A DNA stretch of 5,255 nucleotides, from NCBI GenBank assembly GCA_030608765.1, contig JAUWDN010000116.1:1-5255 (forward strand), in the 5' to 3' direction. The notes below the pieces were generated by a model. It saw only the letters and a program-made list of their open reading frames with translations. It was not told the origin of the DNA and made no database searches. Each line of letters opens with the position of its first letter. The stretch's first letter is position 1. Position numbers and translations under genes: made by a program. Of this stretch, positions 1 through 5,255 are shown piece by piece. This stretch comes from Promethearchaeota archaeon (GTDB lineage: Archaea > Asgardarchaeota > Lokiarchaeia > Sigynarchaeales > SOKP01).

Positions 1-767
1 CCGTTGAAAGTATCCCCCGCGCCCGTAGTGTCGATTATATTTTTTATATAATATGTAGGTATCCTTTTTTGAAAATCGTTGGTGGTTATTAATACGCCAT
101 TACTTCCCAATGTAATAATAACAATTGGAATACCCTTTTTAACTAAAATTTCAGCGGCTTTTTCAGGGTTATTACTATTTGTTATTGCCTTAGCCCCTTC
201 CTTATTTGGAAGCAATATATCAGTGTTCAAAAGCACTTTTTTCAAATTGTCCCAACCTCTTAGTGCAATTTGGGATTCTAGATCTATACTGATTTTAACA
301 TTATTTTTTTTAGCAATTTCGATGGCTTTTTCTGTGACTTTTTGATGAATAATTGTAGTATGTAAAAGTTTAGAATTTGCTATGTAAGCTTCATTTAAAT
401 CTTTACACTCTATTTTAGTAGTTTGCATATGAGGAGATTGGATTATTGTCTTTTCTCCTTTAGCGACAAATATGAAATTGACTGGGGTTTTTTTGTCTAC
501 TATTTTTTTAATATTGGTCGTATCCACATGTTCTTTAACAAAATCTTCAATTAAAAAATCGCCGTAAGAATCATCTCCAACTGCACCTATAAATCCACTT
601 TTACCACCTAGTCTTGCAGTAGCTACCAAATAGTTTGCTGTAACTCCCCCCGGGAAATAATTCTCGCTTAACGCATCAATTTTCTCATCAGGTTTTGGAA
701 AGTGTGGTATTTCAGTAACCCAATCTAGAACAATTTCCCCTAACCCGACAATATCAACTTGTCTCAT
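1..767 (-). CDS. PfkB-family (ribokinase-like) sugar/nucleoside kinase, C-terminus cut by window edge
   Basis: The minus strand is open from ATG at 767-765 to the window edge (255 codons, no stop), so the last part of this roughly 300-residue family is missing. The N-terminus starts with the beta strand DIVGLGE (5-11), followed by Asp15 at the usual substrate-binding position. Residues 39-45 (PGGVTAN) match the PfkB signature 1 region, followed by ARLGG and the IGAVGDDSYGDFL segment (60-72). Signature 2, DTTGAGDTF, lies at 246-254, with Asp252 as the expected catalytic base and GAG as the anion hole. The family transfers the ATP gamma-phosphate to a sugar, nucleoside or related alcohol in the cytoplasm; the substrate cannot be read from sequence. 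No in-frame start lies just upstream and there is no Shine-Dalgarno sequence. The RPA gene ends 83 bp upstream on the same strand; co-transcription is possible, but a TATA-like element in the gap suggests an own promoter. Confidence 0.93.
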   Translation of the reverse strand, partial: MRQVDIVGLGEIVLDWVTEIPHFPKPDEKIDALSENYFPGGVTANYLVATARLGGKSGFIGAVGDDSYGDFLIEDFVKEHVDTTNIKKIVDKKTPVNFIFVAKGEKTIIQSPHMQTTKIECKDLNEAYIANSKLLHTTIIHQKVTEKAIEIAKKNNVKISIDLESQIALRGWDNLKKVLLNTDILLPNKEGAKAITNSNNPEKAAEILVKKGIPIVIITLGSNGVLITTNDFQKRIPTYYIKNIIDTTGAGDTFN

Positions 768-810
768 CGTTTCTATTAATAAATTAAATTTATCTAATTA
801 TGAATTAGAA

Positions 811-830
811 ACCAAAATTATTATAAAAGA
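811..830 (-). promoter_or_regulatory. Candidate TATA-box promoter of the PfkB kinase gene
   Basis: On the minus strand TTTTATAA runs from 828 to 821. A start about 25 nt downstream would give a leader of roughly 30 nt before the ATG at 767. The whole gap is AT-rich, so chance TATA matches are expected. Confidence 0.3.
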
Positions 831-836
831 TATTTT

Positions 837-843
837 AAAAAAA
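837..843 (-). terminator. Possible U-tract terminator after the RPA gene
   Basis: The minus strand has seven consecutive T residues 7 bp after the RPA stop codon (853-851). Archaeal RNA polymerase can terminate at U-rich tracts without a hairpin, and I see no strong stem. Similar runs occur elsewhere in this AT-rich DNA. Confidence 0.3.
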
Positions 844-850
844 GTTTTAT

Positions 851-2575
851 TTAACTTATAATTTCATTTATTCTATTTTCTAACTCTTCCTCTACATTAA
901 TATCTTGGAAATTTGAAGCAACTATTTCGTAGGAATCGCTATAGTCACTAAATTTAACTTTTCCTTTAATCATAATATCTCTTCCAACGAGTTCTGAGGA
1001 TAAATTCTCTAATAATTCATCGTAACCTGGAGTATCTTTCACTTTTACAATTGAATCCGCTTTAGTACCAATTAACTTCTCTGCAGCCTCTCCAATAAAA
1101 GTAGCCCTAATCTTACCGCTTTCGTCCTCGATAATTTGACTGATGATCATTGTTAGTTTGCTATCTCCTTTTTGGTCACAAGTACAGTTATCCACTTTTC
1201 TCCTACAATTAGTGCACGCTTCATAGAACCCGATATTCTTTAGTTCATTTGAGATAAAACCTTTTATTTCAAAAAACCCAGATGATTGAATCGAATTTAT
1301 TTCTGTGAAATTCTTTGAAAAGGAACTATTTGTCCCTTTAGAAGAACTTTCATGGATTTTTAAATTTGAGATTTTTAAATCTATTTTATCTAAACTTGAA
1401 TCCAATGAAATTGTTGCTTCATTTTTTTCCCAATAATTACTGAATCTTAAAGCAACATTCTTTAACGAAATGCCCTCTCCGTTCTTTAAGGATTTCGAAA
1501 ATTCATCTGCTTTTTCCCGCCACGCAGTAACTCTTATGCTATCGGTATCGTCACTTACCGTAAAACTTAATAGAGATACCTCATCTCCTGATTTTAGTGT
1601 AACCTTTCTTAAATCTTCTACTGTGGTAATTACTCCTTGAAATGAAGCATAATCCTTCTCTTGTTGAAGTTTTGCGATTTCGTCAATAAATTTTGCGTCT
1701 AAATTCAATATTTTATCTGTTTTCGTTATTTTGGTCCACGAAGTCGCATGAACTTCAATTCTATTTTCTGCATAGTTGCTTTTTCTTGGATTTAAGTTAG
1801 TGAGCGAAATAAAATCACCAACTTCAACCTTTTCGATTTTTTCGATATCTTCGTTCCAAAAAGTAATTCTTACTTTGCCCGTCGAATCTCTCAGTACTAT
1901 TGAACTTACCCTACCATTTTGGCCATCTTTCCTAATGAAATCATTTACGGGAAAACGGTTCATTACCTTTCCCTCAGTTGATAGAGATCCAGAATTTTCG
2001 TTGATATCTTGTATTTTTGCGAATTTTTCTATAATCTTTGGGTATTTCTTGTAATCAATGTCCTCAGGAGCCAAATCAATCTTGCTATAGCCTCCAACAT
2101 GAATCTCAATTCCACCATTTCTTCCATTCTTCGCGGTACCATTAAGGATCTTAACAATTTCGTTTCTTTCAAAGCGTTCATCTTTTAAAATACTCACTTG
2201 ATTATCCCATAAAACAATTCGGATATCACCTGTATTATCATGCAATAAGAATGATCCTACATATCCAGTCTCCCCATTATTCTTATTGAAACTATTTACA
2301 TTGTAAATGTCCTTAATTCTCCCAACGATAACGATATTTTTCATATTTACTGTAATATCAGACGCATTTAACTCAACATCGTTGAGTAATTCTCGATTCT
2401 CACTTGCTACATCTACGCCTAACTCTTTGGCAATCACAAACAAAGCTCCTTCATCCGAGATTAGACCCTTCAGTTCTTCTTTTTTCTCTTCAACTAAAGT
2501 TTGAATTTCTTTTTTAGATAATCCAGTTTCTTCTATAATTTTATTAATATACGCTTCAGTTTTCATTTCTTCCAC
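851..2575 (-). CDS. rpa: Replication protein A-like single-stranded DNA-binding protein, four OB folds plus C4 zinc finger
   Basis: This 574-residue protein has the layout of euryarchaeal single-subunit RPA, which coats ssDNA in replication, repair and recombination. A helical N-terminal region (about 6-55, with a DEGALFVIAKELGV segment typical of archaeal RPAs) precedes OB1 (about 75-166), OB2 (195-285) and OB3 (308-397). Each OB repeats the D-x-TG/D-x-I/VR-x3-W pattern: LHDNTGDIRIVLWD (111-124), LRDSTGKVRITFWN (228-241), SDDTDSIRVTAW (341-352). W123, W240 and W352 are therefore equivalent positions. A Ser/Lys-rich linker (about 408-422) leads to OB4 (about 430-560), which carries an inserted finger with C454, C457, C464 and C466 (CTNC-x6-CTC), as in the zinc-bearing OB of RPA. 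The longest frame begins with GTG at 2575; ATG at 2566 (residue 4) is an equally good start. Only the substrate class (ssDNA) is inferred; other OB proteins are less likely given the repeats and finger. Confidence 0.93.
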   Translation of the reverse strand: MEEMKTEAYINKIIEETGLSKKEIQTLVEEKKEELKGLISDEGALFVIAKELGVDVASENRELLNDVELNASDITVNMKNIVIVGRIKDIYNVNSFNKNNGETGYVGSFLLHDNTGDIRIVLWDNQVSILKDERFERNEIVKILNGTAKNGRNGGIEIHVGGYSKIDLAPEDIDYKKYPKIIEKFAKIQDINENSGSLSTEGKVMNRFPVNDFIRKDGQNGRVSSIVLRDSTGKVRITFWNEDIEKIEKVEVGDFISLTNLNPRKSNYAENRIEVHATSWTKITKTDKILNLDAKFIDEIAKLQQEKDYASFQGVITTVEDLRKVTLKSGDEVSLLSFTVSDDTDSIRVTAWREKADEFSKSLKNGEGISLKNVALRFSNYWEKNEATISLDSSLDKIDLKISNLKIHESSSKGTNSSFSKNFTEINSIQSSGFFEIKGFISNELKNIGFYEACTNCRRKVDNCTCDQKGDSKLTMIISQIIEDESGKIRATFIGEAAEKLIGTKADSIVKVKDTPGYDELLENLSSELVGRDIMIKGKVKFSDYSDSYEIVASNFQDINVEEELENRINEIIS

Positions 2576-2602
2576 TACACATTTAGTTTTATTTATTCAA
2601 CG

Positions 2603-2619
2603 ATAAATTTAGAATTTAT
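2603..2619. repeat. Short inverted repeat upstream of rpa, possible operator
   Basis: ATAAATT (2603-2609) and AATTTAT (2613-2619) are perfect inverted copies separated by TAG. On the minus strand the element contains AAATTTAT (2610-2603), which sits where a TATA box would give a short-leader or leaderless rpa transcript. A repressor bound here would block the promoter. Seven-base AT palindromes arise readily by chance in such sequence. Confidence 0.3.
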
Positions 2620-2642
2620 TCTTTAAAAATAAAATTATTTAA

Positions 2643-2662
2643 TAATTAATTAATTAATTAAT
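2643..2662. repeat. (TAAT)5 tetranucleotide tandem repeat
   Basis: Five exact head-to-tail copies of TAAT cover 20 bp. The array is self-complementary in register (AATT core), so it reads the same from both strands. It lies 67 bp upstream of the rpa GTG and 84 bp upstream of the HisA-like ATG, where slippage in copy number would change promoter spacing. Confidence 0.85.
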
Positions 2663-2713
2663 CACTATTTTTAAAAAAAAAGAGTATTTCATATTGGTAA
2701 TTTGTTATTGTAA

Positions 2714-2721
2714 TTTTAATA
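2714..2721 (+). promoter_or_regulatory. Candidate TATA box of the HisA-like gene
   Basis: TTTTAATA is centred about 30 bp before the ATG at 2747, the position expected for a leaderless or near-leaderless archaeal transcript. No Shine-Dalgarno sequence precedes the ATG, which agrees with that reading. AT-richness limits confidence. Confidence 0.35.
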
Positions 2722-2746
2722 CAAAATTAATATTTTTGTCGTCTAT

Positions 2747-3490
2747 ATGAATAATTTTAAAATCATACCTGTAATAGATATCCTTAATTCTGAGGCGGTT
2801 CACGCTGTAAAGGGTGAACGAGAGATATATAAACCATTAACTTCTGTTTTATTTAAAGGAAACGACCCAATTAAAATTGCTAAAAAATTTAAAGATGAGT
2901 ATTCAATCAATGAAATATATATTGCGGATTTAGATGCTATAATTAGAAGAAAACCCAACTTAACTTTACTAAAAGAAATTTTGCAAATAACTGATATTAA
3001 AGTTATGATCGATCCTGGAATCATCTCAATGAAAAATATAGTAGAATACTCTAGATATAGCTTAGATTCATTAATTTTAGGGTTAGAAACAATAGCAAAT
3101 TTCAAAGTCATTTCTGAGTGTTTAAAAATTAAGGGGTCGCATAAAACTATTGTGAGTATTGATATGTACAATGAAATAATTCAAACTAATGTAATAGAGA
3201 TAAAAAACCTACACCCAGTTGAAATCATAAAGAAGATTGAAGATTTGGGCGTAGATAAAATAATTTTACTCGATCTTTATAAAGTAGGGCAAAAAGTGGG
3301 AGGAATTCCACCCCTTTATTTGAAAATTAGAGATAATTACAATGGAAAAATACTAGTGGGGGGAGGAATAAAGGATATTAGAGATATTGAGATGTATAAA
3401 CATAATAACTTCTCGGGAGTCCTAATAGGGACAGCACTACACGATGGTACTATAGATATTGAAAAATTAAGAAAGATTAATTTAAGCTAA
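2747..3490 (+). CDS. HisA-like TIM-barrel protein (HisA/HisF superfamily, not canonical HisA)
   Basis: The 247-residue protein has the length and fold pattern of HisA, the histidine-pathway ProFAR isomerase. It keeps PVIDIL (8-13) with Asp11 at the first catalytic Asp position, VSIDMYN (136-142) with Asp139, and the C-terminal phosphate-binding pair LVGGGIKD (203-210) and VLIGTALHDG (225-234). It departs from true HisA where the N-terminal phosphate loop GGGIR is replaced by MIDPGIIS (87-94), and where the second-half catalytic Asp-Gly-Thr becomes Val180-Gly-Gln (LYKVGQK). It therefore resembles the uncharacterised 'HisA-like, related to proFAR isomerase' group (COG1411), known mainly from archaea and reported with C1-cofactor genes in methylotrophs. 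No other histidine gene is in view, while mfnB lies about 720 bp downstream, so a role with a phosphorylated intermediate of a cofactor pathway is plausible but inferred. It overlaps the opposite-strand RING gene by 4 bp at the stops. Confidence 0.88.
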   Translation: MNNFKIIPVIDILNSEAVHAVKGEREIYKPLTSVLFKGNDPIKIAKKFKDEYSINEIYIADLDAIIRRKPNLTLLKEILQITDIKVMIDPGIISMKNIVEYSRYSLDSLILGLETIANFKVISECLKIKGSHKTIVSIDMYNEIIQTNVIEIKNLHPVEIIKKIEDLGVDKIILLDLYKVGQKVGGIPPLYLKIRDNYNGKILVGGGIKDIRDIEMYKHNNFSGVLIGTALHDGTIDIEKLRKINLS

Positions 3491-4017
3491 TCAATAAAAA
3501 CCACGCCAGAACTTGAGACATTTAAGGATTTTTTACACACTGGACAGGCATGTTTCATTCTAACCCAATCTGTAAAGTGATCTTTATGAGCTTTCGCTTC
3601 ACAAATTGGACACCCCGATACTTCATCAAAAATTTCAATATTCTTTCCACAAACAGCACATTTCGTTTTTGATGCAGTAGATATCCTAATTATCTCTTTT
3701 TTTATATCAAGCACTACACTTTCAGTATTTTCAGCCGTAGGATTAATCTGTTTTAATTCAGTTTTAGTATCAACGCAAAAGATAGTTCCTTCACTATCGT
3801 CCTTTCGATTACCAATCCAAACTACTTTACCCTTGAAATAACTTGACCCTTCGTTTTCTAACGAGAGATTCAATCTTCGATCTTCCATTACAAATGTTTG
3901 AATTACTTTAGTATATTTTAACCCATCTAAGTTTGAGGATATTTGTTTAATCACTTCAAATGGTTCTTTAAATACATCGTTTGTTATGTCTATTTTTGTG
4001 ATTTCTTTCGGGGACAT
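3487..4017 (-). CDS. Small protein with C-terminal Prok-RING-like zinc domain, function unknown
   Basis: The 176-residue protein starts at ATG 4017-4015 and stops with TAG at 3489-3487. Residues 1-115 look like a beta-rich soluble domain that I do not recognise; there is no signal peptide or membrane segment. Residues 120-161 carry eight evenly arranged ligands: C120-x2-C123-x12-C136-x2-C139-x4-H144-x2-H147-x10-C158-x2-C161, enough for two zinc ions in a cross-brace. The last half (H-x2-H-x10-CPVC, with W151 between) has RING-H2 spacing, and the first half (CAVCGK, then CPIC-x4-H) resembles prokaryotic RING family 1. Eukaryotic RINGs recruit E2 enzymes, but no ubiquitin-like protein, E1, E2 or deubiquitinase lies in the window, so a plain protein-protein or nucleic-acid interaction role is just as likely. 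It is divergent from mfnB and convergent with the HisA-like gene. Confidence 0.88.
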   Translation of the reverse strand: MSPKEITKIDITNDVFKEPFEVIKQISSNLDGLKYTKVIQTFVMEDRRLNLSLENEGSSYFKGKVVWIGNRKDDSEGTIFCVDTKTELKQINPTAENTESVVLDIKKEIIRISTASKTKCAVCGKNIEIFDEVSGCPICEAKAHKDHFTDWVRMKHACPVCKKSLNVSSSGVVFID

Positions 4018-4066
4018 AATAAATTCATAATTTTTTTGATATTTAATAATAATTATTTAATTTAAA

Positions 4067-4074
4067 TTTTTATA
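4067..4074 (-). promoter_or_regulatory. Candidate TATA box of the RING-like gene
   Basis: Minus-strand TATAAAAA (4074-4067) is a good archaeal TATA word. A start about 25 nt downstream would leave a leader of roughly 25-30 nt before the ATG at 4017. No Shine-Dalgarno sequence is present in that leader. Confidence 0.4.
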
Positions 4075-4123
4075 TCACATTGTTCTTTATATGTTTTAAT
4101 TATTTTACGTTTATCTTAAAACA

Positions 4124-4138
4124 AAAGAAATTTTATAG
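4124..4138 (+). promoter_or_regulatory. mfnB: Candidate BRE/TATA promoter of mfnB
   Basis: A purine run AAAGAAA (4124-4130), suitable as a TFB recognition element, directly precedes TTTTATAG (4131-4138). Transcription would begin near 4160, leaving a leader of roughly 50 nt that includes the dyad at 4183-4198. TTTATATG at 4086-4093 is an alternative, but lacks a purine-rich BRE. Confidence 0.4.
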
Positions 4139-4182
4139 CTTGTAGGATAAACTATCTATTATTAAACGAATCTCTTGATTAT

Positions 4183-4198
4183 TAGGAATTAATTCTTA
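4183..4198. repeat. Imperfect dyad in the mfnB leader
   Basis: A perfect 10-bp palindrome GAATTAATTC (4186-4195) extends outward as TAG/TTA, with one G-T mismatch that would be a wobble pair in RNA. It lies 15 bp before the first possible mfnB start codon, so it could be an operator or a weak structure, or chance. Confidence 0.25.
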
Positions 4199-4213
4199 TC
4201 ATTCACATTTTAC

Positions 4214-4957
4214 ATGATGATTATGCAAAAAAGAGTCAAATTGCTGGTGAGCCCTAAAAACTTGGAGGAAGCTAAGGTTGTGATCAAGCACAACGAGGTA
4301 AATTATATTGATTGTAAGAATCCCAGCGAAGGATCTCTTGGAGCAAATTTTCCTTGGATTATAAAGAAAATGAAGAATTTAATTCCTCTTAATAGCTCTC
4401 AACTATTAAGCGCAACAATTGGCGATTTTCCTAATTTACCCGGTTCTGCTTCCTTAGCAGCTCTCGGTGCTGCAGTAGCGGGCGCGGATATTATAAAAAT
4501 AGGACTTAAAGGACCAACGACAGAAGATGAAAGTATTTTTCTAATGAATAAAGTAGTAAAAGCTGTAAATGATTATAACAAAAATATTAAAATAGTAGTA
4601 GCAGGTTATGCAGATAGGATAAGGATGGAGTCCTCACCTGAGTTTTTATCCCTTCCTGTTATAGCAGCTAAATCTGGCGCTGATATCGTGATGCTTGATA
4701 CATACATCAAAGATGGTAAGGATTTATTTGATTTTTTAAATATCGAACAATTAAAACTATTTAAAAATAAAGCAAAATCCCTTAATCTTGAAGTTGCTCT
4801 CGCCGGAAATTTAATGAAAGACTCAATCCCTAAAATAAAAGAAATCTTACCAGATATAATTGGCGTTAGGAGCATAGTTTGTGAGGGTTACGATAGAAAT
4901 AACGGAACGATTAAAGGATACCTCATAGAAGAATTAAAAGCTGAATTATATAGATAA
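4214..4957 (+). CDS. mfnB: MfnB, (5-formylfuran-3-yl)methyl phosphate synthase (methanofuran biosynthesis)
   Basis: MfnB condenses two glyceraldehyde-3-phosphate molecules to the furan phosphate that becomes the furan ring of methanofuran, the C1 carrier for formyl groups. The protein matches the DUF556/MfnB family almost end to end. LLVSP (10-14) begins the family's usual N-terminus, and DCKNPSEGSLGANFPW (33-48) carries Lys35, equivalent to the Schiff-base Lys27 of the Methanocaldococcus enzyme. IIKIGLKG (93-100) gives Lys95 (likely Lys85), and MLDTYIKDGK (160-169) gives Asp162 and Lys166 with the same D-x3-K spacing as Asp151/Lys155. GVRSIVCEGYDR lies near the C-terminus. All expected catalytic residues are therefore present. 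At 247 residues it is about 10 longer than the usual 235 or so. ATGs at 4214, 4217 and 4223 are all possible starts; family alignment favours the later ones, as the first 8 residues add to the usual N-terminus. A proC-like gene follows 101 bp downstream on the same strand. Confidence 0.96.
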   Translation: MMIMQKRVKLLVSPKNLEEAKVVIKHNEVNYIDCKNPSEGSLGANFPWIIKKMKNLIPLNSSQLLSATIGDFPNLPGSASLAALGAAVAGADIIKIGLKGPTTEDESIFLMNKVVKAVNDYNKNIKIVVAGYADRIRMESSPEFLSLPVIAAKSGADIVMLDTYIKDGKDLFDFLNIEQLKLFKNKAKSLNLEVALAGNLMKDSIPKIKEILPDIIGVRSIVCEGYDRNNGTIKGYLIEELKAELYR

Positions 4958-5017
4958 GTGCTCTGTAGTGAAATCTTAAAAAGGAAAATCTCTAAAATTA
5001 TCATCTTTATTAGTTCA

Positions 5018-5026
5018 TTTTAAAAA
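5018..5026 (+). promoter_or_regulatory. Candidate TATA box of the proC-like gene
   Basis: TTTTAAAAA is centred about 37 bp before the ATG at 5059, fitting a leader of about 10 nt. No U-tract terminator is seen after mfnB in the 101-bp gap, so read-through from mfnB remains possible. Confidence 0.3.
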
Positions 5027-5058
5027 CATTATTTTGGTTACAATGATAAACTATTCTT

Positions 5059-5255
5059 ATGTATAGTAAGGAATTAGGAATAATTGGGACTGGGAAAATT
5101 GGATCTGCCTTATTGAAAAGGCTGATTTCCACTAATACGATTGATAGAAGCAAAATTATAATTTTTGATATAGACGAAAATAAACGGAATAAATTATCCG
5201 AGGAATTTAAAGTAGAATACGCTATAGACAATGAGGAATTGGCAAGATCCTCTAA
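5059..5255 (+). CDS. proC: Probable pyrroline-5-carboxylate reductase, N-terminal part only
   Basis: The plus strand is open from ATG at 5059 to the window edge (65 codons plus 2 nt). Residues 6-20 form a Rossmann-fold nucleotide-binding start, LGIIGTGKIGSALLK, with the G-x-G-x2-G dinucleotide motif. A second strand IIIFDID (33-39) and a DENKRNKLSEEF helix follow, then VEYAIDNEELA. This order and spacing are typical of ProC, which reduces pyrroline-5-carboxylate to proline with NAD(P)H, the last step of proline synthesis. The same Pfam domain (F420/NADP oxidoreductase) also occurs in F420-dependent NADP reductases and 6-phosphogluconate or hydroxyisobutyrate dehydrogenase relatives, and the distinguishing C-terminal half is outside the window. 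An ATG at 5043 is in another frame and stops quickly. No Shine-Dalgarno sequence is seen. Confidence 0.8.
   Translation, partial: MYSKELGIIGTGKIGSALLKRLISTNTIDRSKIIIFDIDENKRNKLSEEFKVEYAIDNEELARSS

Larger units (their letters stand above)
2576..2746. promoter_or_regulatory. Divergent AT-only control region between rpa and the HisA-like gene
   Basis: These 171 bp separate two outward-facing genes and are almost free of G and C. They hold a TAAT tetranucleotide repeat (2643-2662), a T5A9 tract (2668-2681) likely to be intrinsically bent, and an inverted repeat near rpa (2603-2619). No ORF or RNA gene is visible. Promoters for both genes must lie here unless they are transcribed from very far away. 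Confidence 0.65.
4018..4213. promoter_or_regulatory. Divergent control region between the RING-like gene and mfnB
   Basis: These 196 bp hold no ORF or RNA gene that I can support. They contain outward-facing TATA-like elements for both neighbours, a second TATA-like word TTTATATG at 4086-4093 on the plus strand, and an imperfect dyad near the mfnB start (4183-4198). Confidence 0.65.

Noticed and set aside
1776..2504. Plus-strand open frames inside the rpa gene
   Set aside because: They lie antisense to a well-conserved OB-fold coding region, and their hydrophobic, Ser/Phe-rich translations are typical shadows of an acidic, Lys-rich reverse strand.
2643..2662. CRISPR or other spaced repeat array
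   Set aside because: It is a continuous 4-bp tandem repeat with no spacers and no associated genes.
2800..3171. Minus-strand open frame of 123 codons within the HisA-like gene
   Set aside because: It is entirely antisense to a recognisable TIM-barrel protein, and its translation shows no domain.
2747..3490. Canonical histidine-biosynthesis HisA
   Set aside because: The N-terminal GGG phosphate loop and the D-G-T catalytic motif are missing, and no other histidine gene is nearby.
3470..3510. Hairpin terminator between the convergent genes
   Set aside because: The genes overlap at their stop codons, and no strong stem or T-tract is visible at the junction.
3487..4017. Complete ubiquitin-ligase system
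   Set aside because: Only a RING-like domain is present; no ubiquitin-like protein, E1, E2 or deubiquitinase is encoded in the window.
4018..4213. tRNA, riboswitch or small RNA in the mfnB/RING gap
   Set aside because: The sequence is too AT-rich for a stable cloverleaf, and no conserved T-loop or long stem can be seen.
4606..4875. Minus-strand open frame within mfnB
   Set aside because: It is antisense to the conserved active-site half of MfnB and has no recognisable feature.
5010..5231. Minus-strand open frame over the proC start
   Set aside because: It is antisense to the Rossmann motif of the proC-like gene, and its hydrophobic translation is a shadow.

Overview
This AT-rich window looks like chromosomal DNA from an archaeon. 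It carries a multi-OB-fold archaeal replication protein A with an internal C4 zinc finger, the methanofuran-biosynthesis enzyme MfnB, and TATA-like elements upstream of starts that have no Shine-Dalgarno sequence. MfnB implies C1 chemistry on methanofuran, as in methanogens, their anaerobic relatives, or archaea with an archaeal-type Wood-Ljungdahl pathway. A Prok-RING-like zinc protein and an RPA beginning with a helical region would fit an Asgard-type or other non-model lineage, but six genes cannot settle the phylum.

Layout: (1) 1-767, minus strand: 3' truncated PfkB-family sugar/nucleoside kinase, cut by the window edge. (2) 851-2575, minus: RPA, 83 bp upstream of the kinase and in the same direction. 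(3) 2576-2746: divergent AT-only control region with a (TAAT)5 repeat and a T5A9 tract. (4) 2747-3490, plus: HisA-like TIM-barrel protein that has lost motifs of true HisA. (5) 3487-4017, minus: 176-residue protein with a C-terminal RING-like zinc domain; its stop codon overlaps that of the HisA-like gene tail to tail. (6) 4018-4213: second divergent control region. (7) 4214-4957, plus: mfnB. (8) 5059-5255, plus: start of a probable pyrroline-5-carboxylate reductase (proC), cut by the window edge.

Functionally this is a mixed neighbourhood: ssDNA handling (RPA), cofactor biosynthesis (MfnB and possibly the HisA-like protein), a small-molecule kinase, proline metabolism, and one protein of unknown role. 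The HisA-like gene and mfnB are separated only by the opposite-strand RING gene. Both are phosphate-binding TIM barrels, so a link to C1-cofactor synthesis is the most attractive hypothesis here, but it is not proven. I see no RNA gene, mobile element, CRISPR array or clear defence system. The least explained items are the RING-like protein and the divergent HisA paralogue.
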